A DNA stretch of 64,000 nt from Pectobacterium sp. CFBP8739 (GCF_013449375.1 NZ_JACDRR010000023.1:40744-104743), one strand, 5' to 3'; shown: positions 27,243 to 37,091, counted from the first letter of the stretch. Notes: generated by a model not told the origin, from the letters alone. Numbers and translations: made by a program.

Positions 27243-27509
27243 TCAGGCACTCACGGCGCGCTGAGTGTTGATAAAAGCTGCAAGGGTTGCAACGGAAAAG
27301 AAGTGTTGGCGTACCTCTTCACTTTCCGCAGAAAGCACGACGCCATAACGGTTTTTTACCGCTAATCCCAGCTCAAGTGCATCGATAGAATCCAGACCAA
27401 GACCTTCGCCAAAAAGCGGAGCGTCCGTTTCTATTTCATCAACACTAATATCTTCAAGATTAAGAGAGTCAATAATCATCTCTTTAATTTCAACAAACAT
27501 ACTTTCCAT
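27243..27509 (-). CDS. apeE: Acyl carrier protein ApeE
   Basis: 88 aa from ATG 27509. Type II acyl carrier with GLDSIDALELGLA, the 4'-phosphopantetheine attachment serine. Acidic, as ACPs are. Needs a phosphopantetheinyl transferase; the only candidate in the window is the degenerate YieE-like gene at 194, so the cell's main AcpS or another PPTase probably serves it. Confidence 0.88.
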   Translation of the reverse strand: MESMFVEIKEMIIDSLNLEDISVDEIETDAPLFGEGLGLDSIDALELGLAVKNRYGVVLSAESEEVRQHFFSVATLAAFINTQRAVSA

Positions 27510-27528
27510 ATGTATTTCCAAATGGTGA

Positions 27529-28317
27529 TCAGCTTTCTGGTGTTAAAGATTGCTGCAAAAGGCGATTCAAACGGCGAGCCGCCAAGGATCGCGCCTCTTC
27601 AGGCGCCATAAAAGTGTCGTTATTGATGCGTTCACGTACGCTCACCGTGAAACACGGTTTTTCAGGCGGAATGTGATACCAGCGACTTTGTTTTCCCAAT
27701 GTTTTTTGGCTACAGCGAATATGCACGACCCTCAAATCACAGCCGCAACGCACCGCAATATTTGCGGCACCGCGTTGCAGAACAAGGGGTTCGCCATAAC
27801 GCGTACGTGTGCCTTCAGGAAAAATGATGATCGCATCGCCGTTATCAAGCCGTCGCTGACAGTCCGGCAATAGCGCATCAGACTGGCTGTTAAGCAGGTA
27901 ATCCGCCGCACGAATGACGCCGCGGAAAAACAGGTTTTTCTGTAAATCAGCCTTAACCAGACAGTCAGCATCTGGCATGACGGAGGCCAGCAAAACATAG
28001 TCAATTAACGTTGGGTGATTGGCGACAACCAGACACCCGCGATCGCGCTGTAAGGTTTCGATGCCGTCAATGCGGTAATCCAGTACCCCTAATTTTCGGG
28101 CACTGCATAAAAAAAATCGGAAGCTGGCGGAAATGCTGCGGCGAGCCAACTGGCGGCGGCGAGCGGTATTACGCTGAATCAGCAATACATTGAACCACAC
28201 CAGAGAAAGCAGTAAGCCGCCAACGCCAAACATGGCAAAACACACGCCGGTCATCATTAATCGCCACAAACGATTCAGATGAGTCGAGGGGCGAAGCACC
28301 AGTGATGACTCAGACAT
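27529..28317 (-). CDS. apeD: Lysophospholipid acyltransferase-like protein ApeD
   Basis: 262 aa from ATG 28317 (8-base overlap with apeC). PlsC/LPLAT-type acyltransferase: ANHPTLIDYVLL with the H-x4-D catalytic motif, then IIFPEGTRTRYG. An N-terminal hydrophobic segment (LWRLMMTGVCFAMFGVGGLLLSLVW) anchors it in the inner membrane. Probably attaches an acyl chain to the polyene lipid. Confidence 0.87.
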   Translation of the reverse strand: MSESSLVLRPSTHLNRLWRLMMTGVCFAMFGVGGLLLSLVWFNVLLIQRNTARRRQLARRSISASFRFFLCSARKLGVLDYRIDGIETLQRDRGCLVVANHPTLIDYVLLASVMPDADCLVKADLQKNLFFRGVIRAADYLLNSQSDALLPDCQRRLDNGDAIIIFPEGTRTRYGEPLVLQRGAANIAVRCGCDLRVVHIRCSQKTLGKQSRWYHIPPEKPCFTVSVRERINNDTFMAPEEARSLAARRLNRLLQQSLTPES

Positions 28318-29038
28318 CCTTTCTCTCCCACGCCCAGTCAACGCGTTCGCCCGGTAAGGAAAAACGCGGTCTTCTGGCAAGAAAAGCCTGTAAGAACAAC
28401 AGACTTTGTGGTGAACCTTCGCAGTGAGATTCCACCTGAGGTTGCGATTCACACACCATGTCATCACCATCCCCTAACAATAGAGCGACGGCATAGGGAT
28501 AACGGGGCACGTCTGCCGGAACATGTGGGTGGTAGAAGTCAGGGATCACGCCATCGAAATCAACCAATAGAATATTGCGGTATCCCGCGGTCTGTAATGC
28601 CTTCACTTCGATAAGGCCTTGCTGGAAAGAGTCCATCCCTGAAGCAATCGACGTAGAAACCAATGGGGCTTTTGCCGTAATAGTCAGGCTTCCGACTGCC
28701 GCATTGTGTACTGACATAGCAAAATCAGTAGGAGAAATATTCTCATTTTCTGACAGCGCTTTCAGGATACTCAGGTTGCGTTCCAGCTCGCCGTGGCGTG
28801 AGGTGAAGACAATGGCATCCACCGACTGGCGACTCAGCAACGCTAACCCGCTATCGACCGCCAAACGGCTCCCTTGATTGAGGCGACGAGCCATCATCAT
28901 GGGTAAATGTCGACATTTATCCAAAGGTTGCTCGGCATTGATAGCAACGGACGCCCGCGACCAATTCAGCCAATCGTCCGCGCTGCTGAGGCCCGGCGCG
29001 CTGGCCTGCCAATCAATGATTGAAAATGCTAATCTCAT
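28310..29038 (-). CDS. apeC: Ketosynthase-like chain-length factor ApeC
   Basis: 242 aa, the N-terminal part of a ketosynthase fold. FTSRHGELERNLSIL and VHNAAVGSLTI stand where the catalytic Cys and neighbours would be; no catalytic cysteine is visible. In known systems ApeC is a chain-length factor paired with ApeO. Signature of Beta-ketoacyl synthase chain-length-factor proteins, and in the correct cluster position. Confidence 0.85.
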   Translation of the reverse strand: MRLAFSIIDWQASAPGLSSADDWLNWSRASVAINAEQPLDKCRHLPMMMARRLNQGSRLAVDSGLALLSRQSVDAIVFTSRHGELERNLSILKALSENENISPTDFAMSVHNAAVGSLTITAKAPLVSTSIASGMDSFQQGLIEVKALQTAGYRNILLVDFDGVIPDFYHPHVPADVPRYPYAVALLLGDGDDMVCESQPQVESHCEGSPQSLLFLQAFLARRPRFSLPGERVDWAWERKDV

Positions 29039-29106
29039 ACTGCCTTCTTCCAGTCCGACCTATTTCGGCTATATCGCTGCTATTTCCCGTTTACGTCCGC
29101 TATTTA

Positions 29107-30174
29107 TTATCGCTTTTTACAGATCAGCAGCGTGTGACCAACGCCAATATTATCGATTTGATTTTCAACGATAAATCCGGCCTGCTCTAATAAAGGTAAA
29201 AATCGTCTTGCCGCATAGAAACGGCTGGTACCATTAGCGAGACAGGTAAAGTAGAGCGAAGAGGCATTCAGACTAAAAGCACCGGCTTCCCACCTCTGAC
29301 GATCCCAGAAAATTTCTAAAATACAGACTCTTGCATCCGTTTTCATCACGCCGGCGATTTTACGCAAGATAGCCACGATTTGTTCTTCGCTGAAACAGTC
29401 GAGGAACTGGCTCATCCACCATATATCCGCTTCACCCGGCAACGGACAATCGGAGAGCATATCGACAGCACAGCCCTGAATACGGTCAGATTTCCCAGCT
29501 TTGATGATATTTTCTGTCGCCAGCGCAATTTGCTCCGGCAAATCCAAAATCGTCATGTTCACATCACGATCGTAGTCATAGCAGCGCATGGCCCATTTAC
29601 CGGTATTCCCGCCGACATCGTAGAGATGTTTTGGCTTTAGCTGGAATACATGCGGCAAGGCAGCATCAAACGCGGCATCGGAATAGAAATGATCGAATGC
29701 AAACCAACTCGACTTTGCCTGCGGCGGCAGTTGGCTTAACGCTGGATAGATTGTCGGCCACTCACCAAAGACTTTTAATCCAGAAGGTTCATTTTTTGAC
29801 AACGCCTCATCAAGGTAAAACATCCCCTGATAACAAACATCCTGAGTAAAATCCATGTTGACGCGCGTCATGCGGTCATGGAGCAGATAATGACCAATTT
29901 TAGCCAGCGCGTAGGTTTCCTCTTTCTGGATAATAATGCGGCCACTCAGCCCAACATCCAGCAGCAGTTCAACGGCGTAACGATTTAATGAAGTAATGGC
30001 AACAATATCATCGAGATTTGCTCCCTGATGACCACGCTTATCCAGAAAATCTAAAATACCGTGGTTACGCAGATTGATAGCGGCCTGAAACAGCATGGGA
30101 GCAAACGCAATTCGTTGCGCTTCGGTAATAGCATCCAGCGCGCTGACATTATCTTTGTCATATCCGTAATACAC
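29107..30174 (-). CDS. apeB: Aryl polyene SAM-dependent methyltransferase ApeB
   Basis: 355 aa from GTG at 30174, which has AAGGGA at 30182-30187; the upstream ATG at 30222 lacks a site and adds unrelated residues. Acetylserotonin/O-methyltransferase type: an N-terminal dimerisation/winged-helix domain, then the SAM loop YDVGGNTGKWA, and LEIFWDRQRWEAG. Probably methylates the aryl head group. Second gene of the ape set. Confidence 0.85.
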   Translation of the reverse strand: MYYGYDKDNVSALDAITEAQRIAFAPMLFQAAINLRNHGILDFLDKRGHQGANLDDIVAITSLNRYAVELLLDVGLSGRIIIQKEETYALAKIGHYLLHDRMTRVNMDFTQDVCYQGMFYLDEALSKNEPSGLKVFGEWPTIYPALSQLPPQAKSSWFAFDHFYSDAAFDAALPHVFQLKPKHLYDVGGNTGKWAMRCYDYDRDVNMTILDLPEQIALATENIIKAGKSDRIQGCAVDMLSDCPLPGEADIWWMSQFLDCFSEEQIVAILRKIAGVMKTDARVCILEIFWDRQRWEAGAFSLNASSLYFTCLANGTSRFYAARRFLPLLEQAGFIVENQIDNIGVGHTLLICKKR

Positions 30175-30264
30175 TGACTTTTCCCTTGAGGTCTGACAAA
30201 AACGATCAGAAAAGAACAACAAAAAATAGAGTCGGATAGCAATGAAGATATCCGACTATTAAAA

Positions 30265-30651
30265 TTATTTAATCTGTTGGCTGGCAAGTTTTAACTGAAT
30301 CTCACGATCGAGGTTATTGATCCAACGGTTATAACTGTTATGGATTTCACCATTTTTTGCTTTGAGGTTTTTACTGCCGACGTAATTAATAGAATAACTC
30401 GTCTGTGAATAGGTAATGCGGATATCAGCAACATGGTCACGCTGGCTAAGATGACCATTAATCACCCCAGGAGAAACGGGAGTCATTACCCAGTTACGCT
30501 CCAAACCAGCCTGAAGGATGGCGATTTTTACCTGATCGGTTGTCACTTGTGCCGCAATAGGTTTCGTAACGTTGGCAACTGGCGCGGTACGAGCACAACC
30601 AGCCAACGCTAAAACACAGACCAAACCCGAAAAAATAAGCTGCTTTTTCAT
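30265..30651 (-). CDS. apeA: Aryl polyene lipoprotein ApeA
   Basis: 128 aa from ATG 30651. Signal MKKQLIFSGLVCVLALAGC with a lipobox (Cys19), then a small soluble domain. It lies upstream of apeB at the head of the cluster, the position of ApeA in enterobacterial aryl polyene loci. Function uncertain. An AT-rich 5' region with a promoter-like TTGTCA/TAAAAT pair precedes it. Confidence 0.78.
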   Translation of the reverse strand: MKKQLIFSGLVCVLALAGCARTAPVANVTKPIAAQVTTDQVKIAILQAGLERNWVMTPVSPGVINGHLSQRDHVADIRITYSQTSYSINYVGSKNLKAKNGEIHNSYNRWINNLDREIQLKLASQQIK

Positions 30652-30735
30652 AAAGTTCCTATCCATAGATAAATACAGTACTGCAAAAAAACACGTTGCT
30701 GATGCAAGGTGTAAAATTAATGCACCATTAAAACT

Positions 30736-30765
30736 ATTTTACACAAAATAAAGATAACTTGACAA
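30736..30765 (-). promoter_or_regulatory. Candidate promoter of the aryl polyene operon
   Basis: On the minus strand TTGTCA (30760-30765) and TAAAAT (30736-30741) are 18 bases apart, about 85 bases upstream of the apeA ATG. The surrounding 30652-30860 is markedly AT-rich, suggesting H-NS-type silencing. Confidence 0.5.
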
Positions 30766-30860
30766 AAGAAACATGATTTCGAGATTCAGGTTTTTATCAA
30801 ATAGTTCGCTGTACTGTGAAGCAGAACAATAATCACAATTAAAAAATGGATATAAAAAAA

Positions 30861-30890
30861 TCCGCCTTATGCTTTGCGACATAAGGCGGA
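30861..30890 (-). terminator. glmS terminator
   Basis: TCCGCCTTATG and CATAAGGCGGA form an 11-base stem with an 8-base loop. On the minus strand it is followed by TTTTTTTATA, a clear intrinsic terminator 28 bases past the glmS stop codon. Confidence 0.92.
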
Positions 30891-30918
30891 CAGTAATAAC
30901 CCATAAAATACCGGAGAG

Positions 30919-32751
30919 TTACTCTACCGTAACGGATTTCGCCAAGTTACGTGGCTGATCGACATCGGTGCCTTTAATCAGCGCGACGTGATAAGACAGC
31001 AGCTGCAACGGCACCGTATAGAAGATTGGCGCAATCACTTCTTCGATATGCGGCAGTGGAATAATCTTCATATTTTCGCTGCTGGTGAAACCGGCATCTT
31101 CATCAGCAAAGACATACAGCTCACCGCCGCGCGCCCGAACTTCTTCGATGTTGGATTTCAATTTCTCCAACAGTTCGTTGTTCGGTGCCACCACCACAAC
31201 TGGCATGTCCGCATCAATCAGCGCCAGCGGGCCGTGTTTCAGCTCGCCTGCCGCATAGGCTTCCGCGTGGATGTAAGAGATCTCTTTCAGCTTCAGCGCG
31301 CCCTCCATCGCGATCGGATACTGATCGCCACGGCCGAGGAACAGCGCATGGTGCTTGTCAGAGAAGCCTTCCGCCAGAGATTCGATGAGTTTGTCCTGAG
31401 ACAGCATCTGCTCAATACGCGCTGGCAGTGCCTGTAAGCCATGAACGATGTCATGCTCAATCTGCGCATCCATGCCGCGCAGACGTCCAACACGAGCCAC
31501 CAACATCAGCAGAACGGTAAGCTGGGTGGTGAAGGCTTTGGTCGACGCCACGCCAATCTCTACGCCCGCTTTAGTCATCAGTGCCAGATCGGATTCACGC
31601 ACCAGCGAGGAACCTGCAACGTTACAGATAGCCAGAGATCCCAGATAGCCCAGTTCTTTAGACAAACGCAGCGCCGCCAGCGTATCCGCCGTTTCACCGG
31701 ACTGAGACAGGGTAATCATCAGGCTGTTCTTACGCACGGCAGGCTTGCGATAGCGGAATTCGGAAGCAATCTCCACGTCGCACGGAATACCGGCCAGTGA
31801 TTCAAACCAGTAACGAGAAACCATACCGGAGTTATAGGATGTACCGCAGGCAATGATCTGAACGTGTTCAACCTTCGCCAGCAGCTCATCCGCTTTCGGA
31901 CCTAATTCAGAAAGATTAATTTCGCCGTGACTGAAACGCCCTTCGAGGGTGTTCTTGATCGCCATCGGCTGTTCGTAGATCTCTTTCTGCATGTAGTGAC
32001 GATACGCGCCTTTGTCACCGGCATCGTAATTCACTTTTGATTCAATTTCTTCGCGTGCGGCAAGCTGGCCGGATTTATCAAACACGCGCACATCACGACG
32101 GGTGATTTCCGCGATGTCGCCTTCTTCCAGGAACATAAAGCGACGCGTCACAGGCAGCAGCGCCAGTTGGTCGGAAGCAATAAAGTTCTCACCAACACCA
32201 CGACCAATCACCAGCGGGCTACCAGAACGCGCAGCAACCAGTACGCTTGGGTCGCGGTTATCCAACACCACCATGCCATAAGCACCGCGCAACTGTGGGA
32301 TCACACGCTTAACCACCTCAACCAGCGTGCCCCCGTTCTGCTGCTGTTCAAAATGAACAAGATGGGCGACAACTTCCGTATCGGTTTCAGAAACAAAGCG
32401 ATAGCCGCGACCGATCATCAGTTCGCGCAGCGGCTCATGGTTTTCGATAATGCCGTTATGAACGATAGTGATATGTTCAGAAACATGCGGGTGTGCGTTC
32501 TCTTCAGAAGGTTCGCCGTGCGTTGCCCAACGGGTATGGGCGATGCCGGTACCGCCGTGCAGTTCATGCTCTTCAGCTGCCTGAGACAGCACCTGCACTT
32601 TCCCCAGACGGCGTAAACGGGCGACATTGCCTTCGCTGTCAACAACCGCCAAGCCCGCAGAGTCATAGCCGCGGTACTCAAGACGGCGTAAACCTTCCAA
32701 CAAAATTTCAGCAACATCACGTTGCGCAACTGCGCCTACAATTCCACACAT
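30919..32751 (-). CDS. glmS: Glutamine-fructose-6-phosphate aminotransferase
   Basis: 610 codons. Start is ATG 32751 so that Cys1 ([13 protein letters not shown]) is the nucleophile after Met removal; AGGA is 12 bases upstream. N-terminal class II glutaminase domain (to about 240) and two SIS sugar-isomerase domains ([11 protein letters not shown] near 300, [19 protein letters not shown] near 480). Makes glucosamine-6-phosphate, the first committed step to UDP-GlcNAc. The 3' end ends in [10 protein letters not shown], the conserved sequence recognised by Tn7 TnsD in other bacteria. Follows glmU by 188 bases. Confidence 0.97.
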   Translation of the reverse strand: MCGIVGAVAQRDVAEILLEGLRRLEYRGYDSAGLAVVDSEGNVARLRRLGKVQVLSQAAEEHELHGGTGIAHTRWATHGEPSEENAHPHVSEHITIVHNGIIENHEPLRELMIGRGYRFVSETDTEVVAHLVHFEQQQNGGTLVEVVKRVIPQLRGAYGMVVLDNRDPSVLVAARSGSPLVIGRGVGENFIASDQLALLPVTRRFMFLEEGDIAEITRRDVRVFDKSGQLAAREEIESKVNYDAGDKGAYRHYMQKEIYEQPMAIKNTLEGRFSHGEINLSELGPKADELLAKVEHVQIIACGTSYNSGMVSRYWFESLAGIPCDVEIASEFRYRKPAVRKNSLMITLSQSGETADTLAALRLSKELGYLGSLAICNVAGSSLVRESDLALMTKAGVEIGVASTKAFTTQLTVLLMLVARVGRLRGMDAQIEHDIVHGLQALPARIEQMLSQDKLIESLAEGFSDKHHALFLGRGDQYPIAMEGALKLKEISYIHAEAYAAGELKHGPLALIDADMPVVVVAPNNELLEKLKSNIEEVRARGGELYVFADEDAGFTSSENMKIIPLPHIEEVIAPIFYTVPLQLLSYHVALIKGTDVDQPRNLAKSVTVE

Positions 32752-32939
32752 CGATGGTATTCCTATAAAAGTGACATATTGTGTCACCAGGGATGTCTTA
32801 GACCTGATTGTTCCGGTTTTTCCGGGTTCCCCGAGCCTTGTAGAGAGTTGGGGATTATTATGTTTTGTTCTGTGTTCTGGGAGACTAAAACACAGGACAA
32901 AACAACCTCCGCCATAAGCGGAGGTATATTACTCAACGA

Positions 32940-34310
32940 CTATTTCTTTTTCACCGGACGCCGCCAGCCGGAAATATGCTGCTGTTTCACGCGGCTGATC
33001 ACCAGTTCATTCTCTGCTACATCGCGCGTAACCGTCGTTCCCGCACCAATCGTCACACCGTTAGCAACGTTAACGGGTGCCACCAGTTGCGTATCCGAGC
33101 CGACAAATACATCGTCGCCAATCACCGTTTTGTGTTTATTCGCACCATCATAATTACAGGTGATCGTTCCCGCGCCAATATTAACACCGGAACCGATATC
33201 CGCATCACCCAAATAGCTCAAGTGGCCTGCTTTTGATCCTTTACCTAAACGCGCCTTTTTCAGTTCGACAAAATTGCCGACATGCGCGCCTTCAGCCAGC
33301 TCAGCGCCTGGGCGCAGGCGGGCAAACGGGCCAACGGTACACTCAGCTTCTAACACCGCATCTTCCAACACAGAGTAAGGGCTGATCTCACAGTCGTCGC
33401 CAATAATACTGTTTTTGATCACGCAGCCCGCGCCAATTTTCACCCGGTTGCCTAGCTTAACATTACCTTCCACGACAACATTGACATCAATCACTACATC
33501 ACGACCGTGAGTCAGTTCGCCGCGCAGATCAAACCGAGCCGGATCGAGCAGCATCACACCGGCCAGCAACAGTTTATCTGCCTGTTCACGCTGATAAACC
33601 CGCTCCAGCGCCGACAGTTGCAGGCGATTATTGACGCCTTCTACTTCGCTCAATCGCTCGGGGTGAACCGCTTCAACACGCAGGCCTTCTTTCGCCGCCA
33701 TCGCAATGATATCAGTGATGTAAAACTCGCCCTGCGCATTGTTGTTATTCAACTGGCTTAACCAACGTTTCAGATCTTTGCCGTTCGCAATAAGAATGCC
33801 GGTATTGATCTCGCTAATCTGACGCTGTTCTTCGCTGGCATCTTTGTGCTCGACGATCCCAACAACAGCACCGTTTTCACGCACAATACGTCCATAGCCC
33901 GTCGGATCGTCCAGCTTCACCGTCAACAGGCCGATACCGCCCTGAGGCTTAGCCTCACGTAAACGCCTCAGCGTTTGCGATGAAATCAGCGGCACATCGC
34001 CGTACAACATCAGGATGTCTTCATCATCGGCAAAATGAGGAGCAGCTTGCTGCATGGCGTGACCGGTTCCGAGTTGTTCCGCTTGTAATACCCAGTTCAG
34101 GGCAGGATCGGTCAATTCACGTTTTAGCAAATCACCGCCGTGACCGTATACCAGATGAACGTGTTGTGCGCCTGTTGTCATTGCCGCATCAATGACGTGC
34201 TGAACCATCGGTTTACCTGCCAACTGATGTAACACCTTGGGAAGGTCGGAATACATACGGGTTCCTTTACCCGCAGCAAGGATCACCACACTCATAGCAC
34301 TATTTGACAT
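32940..34310 (-). CDS. glmU: Bifunctional UDP-GlcNAc pyrophosphorylase/acetyltransferase
   Basis: 456 aa from ATG 34310. The N-terminal pyrophosphorylase domain has [18 protein letters not shown] with the nucleotide-binding loop, and YGDVPLIS. The C-terminal domain is a left-handed parallel beta-helix acetyltransferase with hexapeptide repeats (GADVNIG-like repeats near 250-440). Catalyses the last two steps to UDP-GlcNAc, which feeds peptidoglycan and lipopolysaccharide. Co-operonic with glmS; divergent from pelX. Confidence 0.97.
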   Translation of the reverse strand: MSNSAMSVVILAAGKGTRMYSDLPKVLHQLAGKPMVQHVIDAAMTTGAQHVHLVYGHGGDLLKRELTDPALNWVLQAEQLGTGHAMQQAAPHFADDEDILMLYGDVPLISSQTLRRLREAKPQGGIGLLTVKLDDPTGYGRIVRENGAVVGIVEHKDASEEQRQISEINTGILIANGKDLKRWLSQLNNNNAQGEFYITDIIAMAAKEGLRVEAVHPERLSEVEGVNNRLQLSALERVYQREQADKLLLAGVMLLDPARFDLRGELTHGRDVVIDVNVVVEGNVKLGNRVKIGAGCVIKNSIIGDDCEISPYSVLEDAVLEAECTVGPFARLRPGAELAEGAHVGNFVELKKARLGKGSKAGHLSYLGDADIGSGVNIGAGTITCNYDGANKHKTVIGDDVFVGSDTQLVAPVNVANGVTIGAGTTVTRDVAENELVISRVKQQHISGWRRPVKKK

Positions 34311-34505
34311 AAGCATCCTGACAGTGCGAAGCCACCGCTCCGCAAGAATAAAATGACCAGCCTGTTACGGCATGAATAGCCAGAGTTTACCGAAACTACT
34401 GCGTAACGCGGATACTTTTTGGTGAGTTTTTTCTGAAAATCGCTCTCAACACGACGAATGTTCACGAGAAAAAGATACAAGCACCAGACTCTCAACCTAA
34501 ACAGA

Positions 34506-34525
34506 AATGATACAGGGTTTCATAA
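34506..34525. promoter_or_regulatory. KdgR-like box 1 upstream of pelX
   Basis: AATGATACAGGGTTTCATAA shares the GA-N-ACA/TTTCAT core of the KdgR pectinolysis repressor consensus AATGAAACANTGTTTCATTT with several mismatches. It lies 64 bases upstream of the better box. Confidence 0.5.
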
Positions 34526-34569
34526 AAAACAGACTTTATTTTTAAGTATTTCCATTTGTGACACACACA

Positions 34570-34589
34570 AAAGAAACAGTGTTTCATTT
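34570..34589. promoter_or_regulatory. KdgR box 2 upstream of pelX
   Basis: AAAGAAACAGTGTTTCATTT differs from the KdgR consensus AATGAAACANTGTTTCATTT in only one informative position. KdgR represses pectate-lyase genes until KDG accumulates, so pelX is probably pectin-inducible. The intergenic region 34311-34634 also carries the divergent glmU promoter. Confidence 0.85.
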
Positions 34590-34634
34590 ATAGCAGTATA
34601 TGTGGGCGAATAATTCAATAACGAAGGAGACACA

Positions 34635-36869
34635 ATGAAACGTTGTTCTTCACCAAAATGTCATTCTTTACGGAAATACCGTTCTTCACGTCTCGCAGCC
34701 GTCGCGTTGACGAATGCATTACTTTTCAGCTTCAGCACACACGCCGCGACAGAATCAACACCAGTCTGGCATGGTGTCGCCTTTGGTCAATCGACAGACG
34801 TAAACTTCTCATCCAATGTCCTGCCGGAAAAAGTGGGTGTTAATAACGTCACCATTAACGGTAAGAAATTAGCGCCAGAGGATAACGCAGATTTATCCGC
34901 CCCCATAACGATTGAAAGTCGTGGCGGAAAGATTGCCAACACCCATGACGGGCTGACGTTTTTCTATACGCAACTGCCTGCCAATGTGAATTTTACGCTT
35001 CAATCTGATATTACCGTGGAACAGTTTGGACCAGAAAATGGCGCCAAACCTGCGGCTCAGGAAGGGGCGGGGATTCTGGTGCGCGATATTATCGGCGTAC
35101 CGCGTCAGGAACCGCTGAAAGAAGGGTATGAAGAATTCCCTGCCGCATCCAACATGGTGATGAACGCCATCATGACGCAGGATAAGAAATCGAATACCGA
35201 AATTAAGCTACAGGCGATTTTGCGTAATGGCGTAACGCAGCCGTGGGGCAATGCCGGTGCGAAGATTACCAAAACCAGCTATCAGGAAAATGTGAATCTG
35301 GAGCAAACGCCGACGTTCCGCCTGAAACTGGAGCGCACCAACGACGGCTTTATCACCTCTTATGCACCGAAAGGCACGGATAACTGGGTCTCTAAAGAAG
35401 TCAAAGGCGCGGACGTCGTTACCAAGCTGGATAAAGACCACTACTACATTGGTTTCTTTGCTTCTCGTAACGCCAAAATCACCGTTAGCAATGCACAGTT
35501 GACCACCACGCCGGCACAAACCAAAGCGTCACCTGAGTTTAAGGCTAAGGATTATGATCCTTTGCTTCAGGTGATGTCATCGCCTAAAACCACCAGCGAA
35601 CACTATGTTGTGCAGGCGAAAGCCAATTACAACGGTACGATTGCCGTATCACAAGACGGTAAATCGCTGGGTGATGCCAAGCAGGTAAAAGCGGGAGAGA
35701 CCTTCTCTCTGCCAGCGAAGATTGCCGGTAACGGTGCTGAATTCAAGGTAACCTACCAGCCTGAGGAAGGCGATGATAAAGCGGTAAAAGAAAGCACGTT
35801 GAAGGTTGAAAAAGTGGCCTATGCAGACGCTAAAAATCTGTATGTTTCACCACAAGGTTCAGCCAGCAATGACGGCAGTAAAAATGCCCCGCTCGATTTT
35901 GCCAGCGCCGTCGCCGCTCTGCCAGCAGGCGGCACCATTTGGCTCAGCGATGGTGATTACAGCGCGTCTGAAATCCCTGTCAGTGCCAGCGGTCAGCAAA
36001 AAGCCGTCAAAAACCTGTTTACTATCGGTAATAAAGCCGTCATTCATGGCCTGCAACTGAAAGCAAGCCATTGGCATGTTAAAGGGATTGAAATTACCGA
36101 GAAACCGTTCCGTATCGAGGGTAGCTACAACACCATCGAACGCGTTCTGGCGCATCACGCTGACGATACCGGTATTCAGGTGACCTCAACAGCCGATGTG
36201 GGTAGACCGCTGTGGGCCAGCCATAATCTGATTCTGAATTCAGAATCTCACAGCAACCAGGATCCAGGCAAAATTAACGCCGACGGTTTTGCGGTGAAAA
36301 TGCGTGTGGGTGAAGGTAACGTGATTCGCGGTGCGTTCTCGCACAATAACGTCGATGACGGCTTCGACCTGTTTAACAAAATTGAAGACGGCGCCAACGG
36401 CGTTGTGGTGATCGAGAATTCAATTGCCATGAACAACACTAGCAACGGCTTCAAAATGGGTGGCGAAGGTCAACCAGTGGCGCATCAGGTTAAACACAGC
36501 ATTGCCGTGGGTAACAAGCTTGATGGTTTCACTGACAACTTTAACCCTGGTGCACTGATTGTTGAAGACAACATCGCGTTAGATAACGAACGCTTTAACT
36601 TTATTTTCCGCCCAAGCCCTTACTCTGGCCCAGAAAAACAAGGTGTCTTCAAGAACAACATGTCACTGAAGACCAAAGCGGGTAAATATGATGATGCGGT
36701 TGTCGGTAATATCGATAACACCAACTACTTCATCAAGGGTGATAAGTCCGTCAATGCACAGGGCAAGGAGATCACGGTAAATAACTTCGTATCGGTAACC
36801 GTACCTGAAACGTTTACACGTGATGCCAAAGGCAATCTGGTACTTGGCGACTTCCTGAAGAAGAAATAA
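34635..36869 (+). CDS. pelX: Exopolygalacturonate lyase, polysaccharide lyase family 9
   Basis: 744 aa. Signal peptide with a long basic n-region and cleavage probably after THA at residue 37, so periplasmic or secreted. N-terminal beta domain to about residue 390, then a PL9 right-handed beta-helix starting KNLYVSPQGSASNDGS near 400. The Ca-binding and catalytic region is seen in HHADDTGIQVTS (about 505-516), NADGFAVKM (549-557), VDDGFDLFNK (573-582) and SNGFKMGG (603-610). Resembles PelX of soft-rot bacteria, which cuts digalacturonate from oligogalacturonides. AAGGAGA precedes the ATG at 34635. Confidence 0.88.
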   Translation: MKRCSSPKCHSLRKYRSSRLAAVALTNALLFSFSTHAATESTPVWHGVAFGQSTDVNFSSNVLPEKVGVNNVTINGKKLAPEDNADLSAPITIESRGGKIANTHDGLTFFYTQLPANVNFTLQSDITVEQFGPENGAKPAAQEGAGILVRDIIGVPRQEPLKEGYEEFPAASNMVMNAIMTQDKKSNTEIKLQAILRNGVTQPWGNAGAKITKTSYQENVNLEQTPTFRLKLERTNDGFITSYAPKGTDNWVSKEVKGADVVTKLDKDHYYIGFFASRNAKITVSNAQLTTTPAQTKASPEFKAKDYDPLLQVMSSPKTTSEHYVVQAKANYNGTIAVSQDGKSLGDAKQVKAGETFSLPAKIAGNGAEFKVTYQPEEGDDKAVKESTLKVEKVAYADAKNLYVSPQGSASNDGSKNAPLDFASAVAALPAGGTIWLSDGDYSASEIPVSASGQQKAVKNLFTIGNKAVIHGLQLKASHWHVKGIEITEKPFRIEGSYNTIERVLAHHADDTGIQVTSTADVGRPLWASHNLILNSESHSNQDPGKINADGFAVKMRVGEGNVIRGAFSHNNVDDGFDLFNKIEDGANGVVVIENSIAMNNTSNGFKMGGEGQPVAHQVKHSIAVGNKLDGFTDNFNPGALIVEDNIALDNERFNFIFRPSPYSGPEKQGVFKNNMSLKTKAGKYDDAVVGNIDNTNYFIKGDKSVNAQGKEITVNNFVSVTVPETFTRDAKGNLVLGDFLKKK

Positions 36870-36882
36870 GTCACTTCAAATA

Positions 36883-36906
36883 AACCCCGCCTAATAAGGT
36901 GGGGTT
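36883..36906 (+). terminator. pelX terminator
   Basis: AACCCCGCCT (36883-36892) pairs with AGGTGGGGTT (36897-36906) with one G-T pair, 13 bases after the pelX stop. It is followed by T-poor GCTC, so termination may be partial. Confidence 0.75.
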
Positions 36907-36913
36907 GCTCATG

Positions 36914-37050
36914 AAACGCGTCGAGCGCGGTAGTAACGGATAGATCGTAAAGACGCTGTAAACACATCCATGTGCGCTCGGCTTGCGCCCCCCTGGCGCA
37001 AACGCTTTACTCTTCTATTCCGTTACTACCGTTTTCGTTCGGTAAATAGG
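36914..37050 (-). repeat. MITE-like dispersed hairpin element, family 2, copy 2
   Basis: Inverted arms GGTAGTAACGG (36929-36939) and CCGTTACTACC (37020-37030). Reverse-complement identity extends across the rest of the element to copy 1 at 3378-3580, without the 80-base central insert. Two arm pairs differ from copy 1 in compensating fashion. Lies between pelX and atpC. Confidence 0.8.
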
Positions 37051-37067
37051 TTTGTCTACGATCTAAC

Positions 37068-37091
37068 TGCCTGCTCTTGCAGGCATTTTTT
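37068..37091 (+). terminator. Strong plus-strand terminator without obvious gene
   Basis: TGCCTGC (37068-37074), loop TCTT, GCAGGCA (37079-37085), then TTTTTT. It is a classical intrinsic terminator for plus-strand transcription, 200 bases after pelX. It probably serves as backup for pelX read-through. Confidence 0.88.

Noticed and set aside
30861..30900. Possible Tn7 end remnants (GGCGGACA) just after glmS
   Set aside because: The short match is part of the palindromic glmS terminator arm. No 22-base TnsB-type repeats, target duplication or tns gene was seen.
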